The notes beneath the pieces are model-generated. The model worked only from the letters and a program-made list of their open reading frames with translations, ran no database searches and was not told the DNA's origin. DNA of 64,000 bases from Solirubrobacterales bacterium (GTDB lineage: Bacteria > Actinomycetota > Thermoleophilia > Solirubrobacterales > 70-9): contig SHVA01000006.1 of NCBI GenBank assembly GCA_009691195.1, positions 1 through 64,000 on the forward strand, read 5' to 3'. Position numbers and translations under genes: made by a program. Positions 28,207 through 36,303 of the stretch are shown here, in pieces (positions within the stretch are counted from its first letter, which is position 1; every line of letters begins with the position of its first letter).

Positions 28207-29417
28207 TGGCGACCGCCCGCTCACGCCCACTGGGCTTCTCCGCACGCCGTTCAGGCGTGTTGGAGCGGCTCAACATCCCCCACATGGATGGGGTCCTGGT
28301 CGGCTCCGCCCTGGGGCTGATCGCCTTCAGCGTCTTCACGCTGGCCAGCGTGACCCAGGACGACATCCCCGGGCAGCCCTTTTTCTTCGTCATCCGGCAG
28401 AGCGCCTATGCGCTGGTCGGAGTCGCGCTGATGCTCGCGATCGCCCGCGTCGACTACTCGCGCTTTCGCGAGCTGCGCGTCGGCATCTACTCGTTCATGG
28501 TGGCGACCATCTGCTTCGTGCTGGCCTTCGGCGCCGCGGCGGGCGGTGCACGCCGCTGGATCGAGCTCCCCTACTTCCGCTTCCAGCCCTCCGAGCTCGC
28601 CAAGTTGCTGTTGATCGTCTCGCTCGCTGCGTTCGTGATCGAGCGCACTCGTGGCGGGAGGGATCTGCGGCAGACGGCCCGGATGCTGGCGCTCGGTTTG
28701 GCGCCGGCCGCACTTGTCTTCCTACAACCTGACCTCGGCACGGGCATCGTGTTGATGGTCATCACACTCGCGGTTCTGTTCATCGCCGGAGTGCCGTGGT
28801 CTCATTTCGCGGCCACGGCGGGCGTGGCGACGGTTGTCGCCCTGCTCACCTTCGTGGTGGCGCCGACCTTTGGGGTCCCGCTGCTTCGCGGCTATCAGGA
28901 GGAGCGCTTGACGAGCTTCCTGAATCCGAGCGATGAGGACGCGGGAAGCTCGAGCTACCAGATCAATCAGGCCCTGATCGCAGTCGGCTCCGGAGGCAAG
29001 ACCGGACGTGGTGACCAGGCGACCCAGACTGATCTGAACTTCCTACCCGAACGGCACACGGACTTCGTGTTCGCCGTCGTCGGGGAGCGCTTCGGGTTTC
29101 TCGGAGCCGCGTTCGTACTGTCCCTCTACGCCCTGCTGATCTGGCGGGCGCTGCGTATCTTGACGCTCTCGAAGAACTTGTATGGAACCTTGATCGCGGG
29201 CGGCATAGTCGCCATGGTCATGTTCCAGGTCTTCGTCAACGTCGGCATGAACCTAGGTCTCATGCCGGTGACCGGGATCACCCTCCCACTGATGAGCTAT
29301 GGAGGCTCGTCGGTGCTGGTGACCTTCATGGCGATCGGCCTCTTACAGAGCATTCATGTGCAGTCGCGACTTGCATCCGCGCGCAGCGGCAGGGCAGAAG
29401 TACCACTGTTGCGCTGA
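28203..29417 (+). CDS. rodA: RodA, SEDS-family peptidoglycan polymerase
   Basis: A 404-residue protein with about ten membrane segments. SEDS signatures include RRWIELPYFRFQPSELAK and, near the end, PVTGITLPLMSYGGSSVL. GTG 28203 or ATG 28206 may start it. From about 28600 to the end, codon choice shifts: TTG, CTA, TTA, ATA, GTA, CTT and GGA appear repeatedly, unlike the neighbouring genes, while the protein remains intact. RodA polymerises lipid II glycan with PBP2 as partner. Confidence 0.94.
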   Translation: MMATARSRPLGFSARRSGVLERLNIPHMDGVLVGSALGLIAFSVFTLASVTQDDIPGQPFFFVIRQSAYALVGVALMLAIARVDYSRFRELRVGIYSFMVATICFVLAFGAAAGGARRWIELPYFRFQPSELAKLLLIVSLAAFVIERTRGGRDLRQTARMLALGLAPAALVFLQPDLGTGIVLMVITLAVLFIAGVPWSHFAATAGVATVVALLTFVVAPTFGVPLLRGYQEERLTSFLNPSDEDAGSSSYQINQALIAVGSGGKTGRGDQATQTDLNFLPERHTDFVFAVVGERFGFLGAAFVLSLYALLIWRALRILTLSKNLYGTLIAGGIVAMVMFQVFVNVGMNLGLMPVTGITLPLMSYGGSSVLVTFMAIGLLQSIHVQSRLASARSGRAEVPLLR

Positions 29418-29429
29418 GCGCGAATAAAA

Positions 29430-29502
29430 GACGACATCAGACGCCAAGCGGCAGGCGGCCGGGCATGCGCCCGGGCTTGACGCCTGCGCGGGCAATGTCG
29501 TC
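29430..29502 (+). promoter_or_regulatory. nested hairpin in the leader of the RNase E/G gene
   Basis: Three nested complementary arms lie between rodA and rng. The outer arm is GACGACAT (29430-29437) with ATGTCGTC (29495-29502). The middle arm is CAGGCG (29452-29457) with CGCCTG (29481-29486). The inner arm is CCGGGC (29459-29464) with GCCCGG (29469-29474), loop ATGC. It ends 27 nt before the rng ATG, with no U-run after it. It could be an RNA control element; RNase E is autoregulated through its leader in E. coli (established), and the same here is inference. Confidence 0.55.
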
Positions 29503-29529
29503 CTGCGCGCCGGTGCGGAAAGGAAATAC

Positions 29530-31404
29530 ATGAGAAAGACAATTCTCGTCAGCGTTGACCGGGGTGAGACCCGGGTCTCCGTACTCGAGGCAAAGGGAAA
29601 GCCCCCGGAGCGCAAGGGCCGCCGAAAGAAGGCCGCCCCGGGGCCGGACTGGAAGGTTGCGGAGCTCTACGTCGAGCGTCGCGGCCGCCGTTCGATCGTC
29701 GGCAACATCTACAAGGGCCGGGTGGACAACGTGCTTCCCGGAATGGAGGCCGCGTTCGTTGACTTCGGCCTCGAGCGAAACGGGTTCCTGCACGTGGACG
29801 AGATCGTCCCCGCCGACGGCAGCGCCGCGCCCAAGCGCGGCCGCGGCCGAGGCCGGCGGATCGACGAGCTGCTCAAGTCCGGGCAGGAGATCGTCGTCCA
29901 GGTGGTCAAGGACCCCCTGAAGACGAAGGGGGCGAGGCTCTCGATGAACCTGTCGATCGCCGGCCGCTACCTCGTCTACATGCCCCAGGGAGGCGGGGTC
30001 GGAGTCTCCAAGCGGGTTCCCGACAAGGAGCGCACCCGTTTGCGCAAGTTGATCGAGAACCTCGACGTCGGCGGCGGAGGCGTGATCGTTCGCACCGCCG
30101 CCCAGGGCGGCCAGAAGGAGGACTTCAAGCGGGAGATCGCCTACCTGCACCGCCTCGCCGAGGTCGTCGGGCGCCGCGCCAATGACGCCGAGATCGGGAC
30201 CATGATCTTCCAGGAGGCCGATCTCTCCGTCCGGGTGATCCGTGACGTCCTGGTGGAGGAGTTCGAGGCGGCGATCCTCGACGACCAGAAGCAGTACGAG
30301 CGGGTGGCCAGCTTCCTGCAGCGGACTGCGCCCGAGCTCGAGAAGAGCGTCGAGCTCTACGACCGCACCAAGGAGCCCCTGTTCGACAAGTGGGGCGCCG
30401 AGGAGGCCTTCAACTCGGTGCTGTCGCGCCGGGTCGAGCTCCCCTCGGGCGGCTATCTGATCATCGACTATGCCGAGGCGCTGACCGTGATCGACATCAA
30501 CACCGGCAGCTTCACCGGCCGCGGCAAGGGCCGGCTCGAGGACACGATCACCAAGGTCAACGTCGAGGCCGCCGAGGAGGTGGTGCGCCAGCTCCGCATG
30601 CGCGACATCGGCGGGATCATCGTGATCGACTTCATCGACATGGCCCGGGCACGCAACCGGGACCAGGTCCTGAAGACGCTGCGCAAGGCGCTGGACGAGG
30701 ACCGGACCAAGACCTATGTGGTCGAGGTCTCGCCGCTGGGCCTGGTCGAGATGACCCGGCAGAACGTCACCGACGGCGTGCGGGAGATCCTGACCAAGCG
30801 CTGCCCCGTCTGCGACGGCGAGGGAGTCGTCTCCTCCGAGGAGACGGTGGCGATCGAGATCGTGCGAAAGCTGCGCGAGGTGGTCGCCGAGCAGCCCGAC
30901 CCCGAGGCCTTCCTGGTCCGGGTCAACCCACGGGTGGCCGGCGAGCTGATGCACGAGGGGTCGGGCCTGACCGAGCTCGAGGAGAGCGCCGGCAAGCGCT
31001 TTCACTTCGAGGGTGGCGACGTGCTGCCGCTCGACACCTTCGCGGTGGTCGAGACCGGCGGGCGCGAGGAGATCGAGGAGCGAGCGCTGCCATTCAAGGT
31101 CGGCGACGAGGTCCTGGTCACGATCGAGGAGCCGCACATGTACAACGCCGAAGACGCTGTGGCGAGGGTCGAGGCCTACATCGTCAGCGTCACCGGCGGC
31201 GGCGGACACGTAGGCGAGCGGCGGATGGTCCGGATCGAGGACGTAGGACGCTCATCGGCGACCGCGAGCCTGCTCGACGACGGCAACGGGGCGGGTGGGG
31301 ACGGCTCCGCCAAGCAGCTAGAATCCGCGTCCGCCGGTGGGCGCAGGCGCCGTGGCAGCAGGGGCGGCAAGAAGCGCTCTGGAGCCGGCGACAAGAGCTC
31401 CTGA
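29530..31404 (+). CDS. rng: ribonuclease E/G family endoribonuclease
   Basis: A 624-residue protein. An S1-type RNA-binding part lies near residues 50-130 (GNIYKGRVDNVLPGMEAAFVDFG). The catalytic DNase I-like domain has metal-binding Asp322 in VIDINTGSF and Asp367 in VIDFIDMA. Zn-link CPVC is near residues 425-428. The C-terminal third holds a TRAM-like beta region and a basic Gly/Arg/Lys tail (GGRRRRGSRGGKKRSG). It cuts single-stranded AU-rich RNA in decay and rRNA processing. SD GGAAAGG precedes ATG 29530. rplU and rpmA follow, a common rng-rplU-rpmA-obg order. Confidence 0.94.
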   Translation: MRKTILVSVDRGETRVSVLEAKGKPPERKGRRKKAAPGPDWKVAELYVERRGRRSIVGNIYKGRVDNVLPGMEAAFVDFGLERNGFLHVDEIVPADGSAAPKRGRGRGRRIDELLKSGQEIVVQVVKDPLKTKGARLSMNLSIAGRYLVYMPQGGGVGVSKRVPDKERTRLRKLIENLDVGGGGVIVRTAAQGGQKEDFKREIAYLHRLAEVVGRRANDAEIGTMIFQEADLSVRVIRDVLVEEFEAAILDDQKQYERVASFLQRTAPELEKSVELYDRTKEPLFDKWGAEEAFNSVLSRRVELPSGGYLIIDYAEALTVIDINTGSFTGRGKGRLEDTITKVNVEAAEEVVRQLRMRDIGGIIVIDFIDMARARNRDQVLKTLRKALDEDRTKTYVVEVSPLGLVEMTRQNVTDGVREILTKRCPVCDGEGVVSSEETVAIEIVRKLREVVAEQPDPEAFLVRVNPRVAGELMHEGSGLTELEESAGKRFHFEGGDVLPLDTFAVVETGGREEIEERALPFKVGDEVLVTIEEPHMYNAEDAVARVEAYIVSVTGGGGHVGERRMVRIEDVGRSSATASLLDDGNGAGGDGSAKQLESASAGGRRRRGSRGGKKRSGAGDKSS

Positions 31405-31425
31405 CGGTGAATAGGACATGACGAG

Positions 31426-31794
31426 ATGACCACCTACGCAGTCGTAGAAACCGGCGGTAAGCAGTACCGCGTCGAGAAGGGCACAGAGCTGCTCGTCGAC
31501 AGGCTGCCCGAAGACGAGGGCGCCAAGGTGGCGCTGCGGCCCGTCATGTTCCGCGACGGCGACGTGGTCACCGGCAAGGACCTCGACAAGGTCAAGGTTG
31601 AGGCGAAGATCGCCGAGCACCTTCGGGGCCCGAAGATCCGCGTTTTCAAGTACAAGGCGAAGAAGGGCTACCGCAAGCGCCAGGGCCACCGCTCCGAGTT
31701 GACCCGGCTCGAGGTCACCGACCTGAAGATGCTCTCGCGCAAGCCCGCAGCCAAGACCGCAGCCAAGGACGAGGAGGCGGACGATGGCTCATAA
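31426..31794 (+). CDS. rplU: 50S ribosomal protein L21
   Basis: A 122-residue protein with the L21 core: [16 protein letters not shown] at the start and [20 protein letters not shown] near residues 67-88, followed by a Lys/Ala-rich acidic C-terminal extension. It binds 23S rRNA in the large subunit. It overlaps rpmA by 11 nt, which is an unusually long overlap and implies coupled synthesis. Confidence 0.97.
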   Translation: MTTYAVVETGGKQYRVEKGTELLVDRLPEDEGAKVALRPVMFRDGDVVTGKDLDKVKVEAKIAEHLRGPKIRVFKYKAKKGYRKRQGHRSELTRLEVTDLKMLSRKPAAKTAAKDEEADDGS

Positions 31795-32038
31795 GAAGGG
31801 CCTCGGCTCGAGCCGAAACGGCCGCGACTCCAAGCCGAAGTTCCTCGGCGTCAAGGTGTTCGCCGGCCAGGCGGTCAGCGGCGGCGAGATCATCGTCCGC
31901 CAGCGTGGCACCCGCTTTCGCCCTGGCGACGGCGTCGGGATCGGGCGCGACCACACGATCTTCGCGACCCGCGAGGGCGTCGTCCAGTTCAACAGCGGCC
32001 GTCGCGGCCGCTCCATCTCGGTCGTCGACTCCGAGTAG
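31784..32038 (+). CDS. rpmA: 50S ribosomal protein L27
   Basis: An 84-residue protein beginning [16 protein letters not shown], with the canonical L27 mid-region [19 protein letters not shown]. The N-terminal tail reaches the peptidyl-transferase centre. The sequence starts directly at the mature-type N-terminus, without the cleaved Firmicutes leader. It is coupled to rplU. Confidence 0.97.
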   Translation: MAHKKGLGSSRNGRDSKPKFLGVKVFAGQAVSGGEIIVRQRGTRFRPGDGVGIGRDHTIFATREGVVQFNSGRRGRSISVVDSE

Positions 32039-32103
32039 CACCGGCGGCGCCGCAGGGCGCCGCTTCCCGGGCCTGAGGGCTCGCGGCGTGGCATATTCGC
32101 CGG

Positions 32104-33387
32104 GTGCTGTTCGACAAGGCGAGGGTCTTTGTGGAGGGCGGAGCCGGCGGCAGCGGGGTCGTCTCCTTTCGCCGTGAGGCCCACGTCCCGCGGGGCGGGC
32201 CCGACGGCGGCGATGGAGGCCACGGCGGCGACGTGATGGTCGTCTGCGACCCCTCCCGCCGCGACCTCTCGGCCCTGGGGCGCAGCAAGCACTTCCGCGG
32301 GGAGCGCGGCCACCACGGGGAGGGCAGCCAGCGCCACGGCGCCCGCGGCACCGAGCTTGAGCTGGCGGTGCCCCCGGGGACGGTGGTCACCGGGCTCGAC
32401 GGGAGCGTCTCCGAGCTGCTCGCCGAGGGCCAGCGGGTCGTGGTCGCCAGGGGCGGGAGCGGCGGTCACGGCAACAAGCGCTTCGCGAACTCAACCCGGC
32501 AGGCGCCTCGGTTCGCCGAGCAGGGGCTGAAGGGCGAGTCGGGCTGGATCGAGCTGCAGCTGAAGCTGCTCGCCGACGCCGGCCTGGTCGGGCTCCCCAA
32601 CGCCGGCAAGTCCTCGCTGCTCGCGCGCCTGACCCGGGCCGCCCCGAAGGTCGCCAACTACCCCTTCACGACACTCGAGCCCGCGCTCGGCACGCTCGAC
32701 CTCGACGACCGCCAGGTGATCCTCGCCGACATCCCCGGCCTGATCGAGGGTGCCGCGGACGGTGCCGGCCTCGGGCACGAGTTCCTCGCCCACATCGAGC
32801 GCTGCCGGCTGCTGATCCAGCTGGTCGAGGTTGAGCCCGCCGAGGGCGACCCCGCCTCCAACTACGAGTCGGTTCGCCTCGAGCTCTCCTCATACGGCGG
32901 CGGCCTCGACCGGCTCCCCGAGTTGCTGGTCCTCTCCAAGATCGACCTGGTGCCCCCCGACCGCGCCGAGCAGCTCGTCGCCGAGTGGCGCAACCGTCTC
33001 GGCTCGGAGGCCCGAGTCCTCGCGATCTCCTCAGCGACCGGCGCCGGCCTCGACGAGCTGCGGCGCGAGATAGTCAGGGCGCTGCCGGCCGACGCGCCCA
33101 GCGCCGCCGCCGCACCGGGGGAGTTCGAGGCCGAGCACCGCGTCTACCGGCCGGGGGAGGAGGAGGGCTTCGAGGTGGAGCCCGACGGCGAGGGGCGCTG
33201 GCGGGTCACCGGCCGCGGGATCGAGATGCTGGTCGAGCGCTTCGACCTCGGCAACCACGAGGCCCTCGACTACCTGGAGGCCCGGCTCCGTGAGATCGGC
33301 GTGGTCGCCGAGCTGGAGCGCGCGGGCTTCGAGCGCGGCGACGAGGTCGTGATCGGCGAGACCGAGTTCGACTTCGACCCGGCCTAG
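32104..33387 (+). CDS. obgE: Obg GTPase (ribosome assembly)
   Basis: A 427-residue protein from GTG 32104. It has the glycine-rich Obg fold (GGAGGSGVVSFRREAHVP, DGGDGGHGGDV), a G domain with P-loop GLPNAGKSS (about residue 162) and DIPGLIEGA, and a C-terminal OCT domain (about 335-427). A CATATT hexamer ends 6 nt before the start. Obg acts in 50S maturation and stress responses. The rplU-rpmA-obg order is conserved. Confidence 0.96.
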   Translation: MLFDKARVFVEGGAGGSGVVSFRREAHVPRGGPDGGDGGHGGDVMVVCDPSRRDLSALGRSKHFRGERGHHGEGSQRHGARGTELELAVPPGTVVTGLDGSVSELLAEGQRVVVARGGSGGHGNKRFANSTRQAPRFAEQGLKGESGWIELQLKLLADAGLVGLPNAGKSSLLARLTRAAPKVANYPFTTLEPALGTLDLDDRQVILADIPGLIEGAADGAGLGHEFLAHIERCRLLIQLVEVEPAEGDPASNYESVRLELSSYGGGLDRLPELLVLSKIDLVPPDRAEQLVAEWRNRLGSEARVLAISSATGAGLDELRREIVRALPADAPSAAAAPGEFEAEHRVYRPGEEEGFEVEPDGEGRWRVTGRGIEMLVERFDLGNHEALDYLEARLREIGVVAELERAGFERGDEVVIGETEFDFDPA

Positions 33388-33401
33388 GGCGCGCGCCTTC
33401 C

Positions 33402-33407
33402 TACACT
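33402..33407 (+). promoter_or_regulatory. candidate -10 element of proB
   Basis: TACACT ends 6 nt before the proB ATG at 33414, with no room for a Shine-Dalgarno. This is the spacing expected for a leaderless actinobacterial mRNA. Confidence 0.5.
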
Positions 33408-33413
33408 GGCGCC

Positions 33414-34505
33414 ATGACCGTGGTCGCAAAGCTCGGCTCCTCGATCGTCGCCGACGACGACGGCGCCCTGCGCGCCGATGTGCTCGACGCCGTCTGCGAG
33501 CAGGTGGCGGGCCTTCACGCGGGGGGCGAGGAGGTCGTCCTCGTCACCTCGGGCGCGATCGCGCGCGGCATGCGGCTGCTGGAGATGGCTAAGCGCCCGA
33601 CCACCGTCGACGAGCTCCAGGCCGCCTCCGCCCTGGGCCAGGGCAGCCTCTTCCGTGCCTATGAGGAGCGCCTGGGCGCGGGCGGCGTGCTGGCGGCGCA
33701 GGTGCTGCTGACGGGCTTCGACCTCGCGACCCGGGTTCACTACCTCAACGCGCGCCAGACCTTGCGCAAGCTGCTCGAGTGGCGCGCGGTCCCGGTCGTC
33801 AACGAGAACGACACCACCGCCACCGACGAGATCACCTTCGGCGACAACGACTTCCTCGCCTCCCAGGTGGCGACCATGCTCGAGGCCCGATTGCTGGTGC
33901 TGCTCACCGACACGGCGGGGCTGCATACAGCCGATCCTCGCCGCGACCCCGGCGCCGAGCTGGTGACCGAGGTCAGCGGGCACGATCAGCTCGCCTCCTA
34001 CGAGATCGGACAGCGCACGTCGCCGTTCGGCTCGGGCGGGATGGCGAGCAAGGTCGCCGCGGCCGAGATGGCCGGCGCCGCCGGCATCCCGACCGTGATC
34101 TGCGACGGCACCAGCCCGGGGACGCTCCGCGCCGCCGCGGCCGGGGAGGCCGTCGGCACCCGGATCCAGCCCCACGCTGAGCCGACCTCGTCCTTCAAGC
34201 TCTGGCTGCGCTACGCCAAGCCCGCCCGCGGGACGATCCGGGTGGACGGCGGGGCGGAGCGGGTCCTGCGCGAATCGGGCAGCAGCCTGCTCCCCGTGGG
34301 CGTGACCGAGGTCGAGGGCGAGTTCGAGGCCGGTGACGCGATCGAGGTAGCGGGTGACGGCGGCCTTGTGATCGGGAAGGGCATCGTCAACTACTCGGCC
34401 GAGGAGCTGCGCCGGATCAAGGGGATGCGCAGCGACGGGGTGCGCGAACTGCTTCCGCACGCCTCCGAGGAGGCCGTGCACCGCGACTACCTCGTGCTGA
34501 CCTAG
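33414..34505 (+). CDS. proB: glutamate 5-kinase
   Basis: A 363-residue enzyme. It has an amino-acid-kinase domain (VVAKLGSSIVADDDG, VTSGAIARGMRLL, PVVNENDTTATDEITFGDND, FGSGGMASKV) and a C-terminal PUA domain (about 270-363). It phosphorylates glutamate in the first proline step. proA is not adjacent; it lies 8.4 kb downstream beyond a block of unrelated genes. Confidence 0.95.
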   Translation: MTVVAKLGSSIVADDDGALRADVLDAVCEQVAGLHAGGEEVVLVTSGAIARGMRLLEMAKRPTTVDELQAASALGQGSLFRAYEERLGAGGVLAAQVLLTGFDLATRVHYLNARQTLRKLLEWRAVPVVNENDTTATDEITFGDNDFLASQVATMLEARLLVLLTDTAGLHTADPRRDPGAELVTEVSGHDQLASYEIGQRTSPFGSGGMASKVAAAEMAGAAGIPTVICDGTSPGTLRAAAAGEAVGTRIQPHAEPTSSFKLWLRYAKPARGTIRVDGGAERVLRESGSSLLPVGVTEVEGEFEAGDAIEVAGDGGLVIGKGIVNYSAEELRRIKGMRSDGVRELLPHASEEAVHRDYLVLT

Positions 34506-34530
34506 GCCTCCGTCTCAGCTTGGCCGGATT

Positions 34531-34559
34531 CGTCTGACAGCTGGCATTCCTGCCAGACG
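34531..34559 (+). promoter_or_regulatory. palindromic operator candidate upstream of the GlxA-type regulator
   Basis: CGTCTGACAG (34531-34540) and CTGCCAGACG (34550-34559) form a 10-bp inverted repeat with one mismatch. Inside lies a perfect CTGGCA-TTCC-TGCCAG palindrome (34541-34556). It ends 21 nt before the regulator ATG at 34581, so binding there would sit on the promoter/start region. Confidence 0.5.
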
Positions 34560-34580
34560 GCGATCGGGCATGGTGGCGGC

Positions 34581-35570
34581 ATGCCCCAATCCAGCAAGGA
34601 CGCTCGCCGGGTCGTGATCGTCGCCTTCCCCGGCATCCAGACGCTCGACGTGACCGGGCCGATGGAGGTCTTCTGGCTGGCCGGCCAGATCGCTCGCGAG
34701 CCCTACGAGGTCGAGGTCGTCGCCCGCGAGCCGGGCCCGATCGTCACCGGCAGCGGCCTCCGGATCGAGCCGCATCGCACCCTCCGCGGGACCCGTGGCC
34801 CGATCGACACCCTCCTGGTCGCCGGCGGCACCGGCGTCCGCGAAGCGGAGAACGACGAGGCGCTGATCCGCTGGCTGCGCTCGGCCGCGAAGCGCTCGCG
34901 GCGGGTCACCTCGGTCTGCAGCGGCGCCTTCCTGCTGGCCCGCGCCGGGCTGCTCGACGGGCGGCGCGCCACCACCCACTGGTCCTCGTGCGAGTTGCTC
35001 CAGCGCCGCTACCCCAGCGTCGAGGTGGACAGCGACGCGATCTTCGTCCGCGACGGCGACGTCTGGACCTCGGCTGGTGTCACGTCCGGGATGGACCTGG
35101 CGCTGGCTCTGGTCGAGGAGGACCTGGGCCGTGCGACAGCGCTCGAGGTGGCGCGCTGGCTGGTTCTGTTCGTCAAGCGCCCGGGGGGGCAGTCGCAGTT
35201 CAGCGTCCAGCTCTCGGCCCAGGCGGCCGAGAGCGAGCCCCTGCGAGACCTCCAGAGCTGGGTCGGCGACAACCTCGACGCCGACCTCTCGGTCGAGGCC
35301 CTTGCCGGGCGGACGGCGATGAGCCCCCGCAACTTCGCCAGGGTCTTCCGCCGCGAGCTCGGGATCACGCCTGCCGCCTACGTGGAAGCCGTCAGGGTCG
35401 AGCGGGCCCAATCCGAGCTCGAGGGCTCCCGCGCCCCGATCGACTCGATCGCCCGCCGCTGTGGCTTCGGCAGCCCCGAGACGATGAGGCGCGCCTTCCA
35501 GCGCCGCCTGGGCGTCGGCCTCGGGGACTACCGGGAACGCTTCAGACCCGCACTCGAACGCGTCGCCTAG
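34581..35570 (+). CDS. GlxA-family transcriptional regulator (DJ-1/PfpI domain + AraC helix-turn-helix)
   Basis: A 329-residue protein. The N-terminal DJ-1/PfpI-like domain (about 10-190) has the elbow cysteine in VCSGAFLLA. The C-terminal AraC-type DNA-binding domain (about 225-320) has SPRNFARVFRRELGITPAAYVE and a second helix-turn-helix containing CGFGSPETMRRAFQRRLG. Regulators of this type sense small metabolites. An inverted repeat lies just upstream. The next gene encodes a stand-alone DJ-1 protein, so the pair probably forms a sensing/enzyme unit; the effector is unknown. Confidence 0.9.
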   Translation: MPQSSKDARRVVIVAFPGIQTLDVTGPMEVFWLAGQIAREPYEVEVVAREPGPIVTGSGLRIEPHRTLRGTRGPIDTLLVAGGTGVREAENDEALIRWLRSAAKRSRRVTSVCSGAFLLARAGLLDGRRATTHWSSCELLQRRYPSVEVDSDAIFVRDGDVWTSAGVTSGMDLALALVEEDLGRATALEVARWLVLFVKRPGGQSQFSVQLSAQAAESEPLRDLQSWVGDNLDADLSVEALAGRTAMSPRNFARVFRRELGITPAAYVEAVRVERAQSELEGSRAPIDSIARRCGFGSPETMRRAFQRRLGVGLGDYRERFRPALERVA

Positions 35571-35594
35571 CGCGGCCGAAAGGAGAACCAAAGA

Positions 35595-36248
35595 ATGCAG
35601 ATCGCCTACCTGCTCTACGACCGCTTCACCGCGCTCGACGCGATCGGCCCGCACGACGTCCTCAGCCAGATCCCCGGCGCTGAGCCGGTCTTCGTGGCCG
35701 AGGAGGCGGGGCCGATCGAGAACGAGTCCCGGACCATGTCGATCGTCGCCCAGAAGTCGCTCTCGGAGGTGACCGCACCCCAGATCCTCGTCGTGCCCGG
35801 AGGCTTCGGCACCCGCGCCGTGCTGGAGCACGAGCCGCTGCTGCAGTGGATCCGCGACGTCCACGAGACGAGCGACTACACGACCTCGGTCTGCACCGGC
35901 TCGCTACTGCTGGCCGCGGCGGGCCTGCTCGACGGCGCACCCGCGACCACCCACTGGCTCGCGAGGGACGAGCTGGCGGAGCTGGGCGCCCGCCCCGTGG
36001 AGGAGCGCGTGGTCGAGCACGGCAAGATCCTGATGGCCGCCGGTGTCTCCTCAGGCATCGACATGGCGCTGAGGCTCGTGCAGAAGATGTACGGGGACGA
36101 GGCCGCGCAGGCGGTCCAGCTCGGGATTGAGTACGACCCCGACCCGCCCTTCGACGCCGGCTCCCCCGACAAGGCCCCGGCCGCGATCGTGGAGCTCGTG
36201 ACCGCCGCCTTCGAGGCCCGCGAGGCCGAGGCGACCGCGAAGGCCTGA
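35595..36248 (+). CDS. DJ-1/PfpI family protein
   Basis: A 217-residue single-domain DJ-1/PfpI protein with the elbow SVCTGSLLLAAAGLL and TTHWLARDEL, paralogous to the N-terminal half of the upstream regulator. A good SD (GGAG of AAAGGAGAACC) precedes ATG 35595. Relatives include isonitrile hydratases, amidases and glyoxalase-like enzymes. The presence of Thr-His-Trp after the Cys resembles isonitrile-hydratase-type members, but I would not assign that activity firmly. Confidence 0.82.
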   Translation: MQIAYLLYDRFTALDAIGPHDVLSQIPGAEPVFVAEEAGPIENESRTMSIVAQKSLSEVTAPQILVVPGGFGTRAVLEHEPLLQWIRDVHETSDYTTSVCTGSLLLAAAGLLDGAPATTHWLARDELAELGARPVEERVVEHGKILMAAGVSSGIDMALRLVQKMYGDEAAQAVQLGIEYDPDPPFDAGSPDKAPAAIVELVTAAFEAREAEATAKA

Positions 36249-36303
36249 CGGGGGTTGGCCGGCTGGCCAATCCGGGTAGAGTCCGCGGCGGATTGAGGTT
36301 GAG

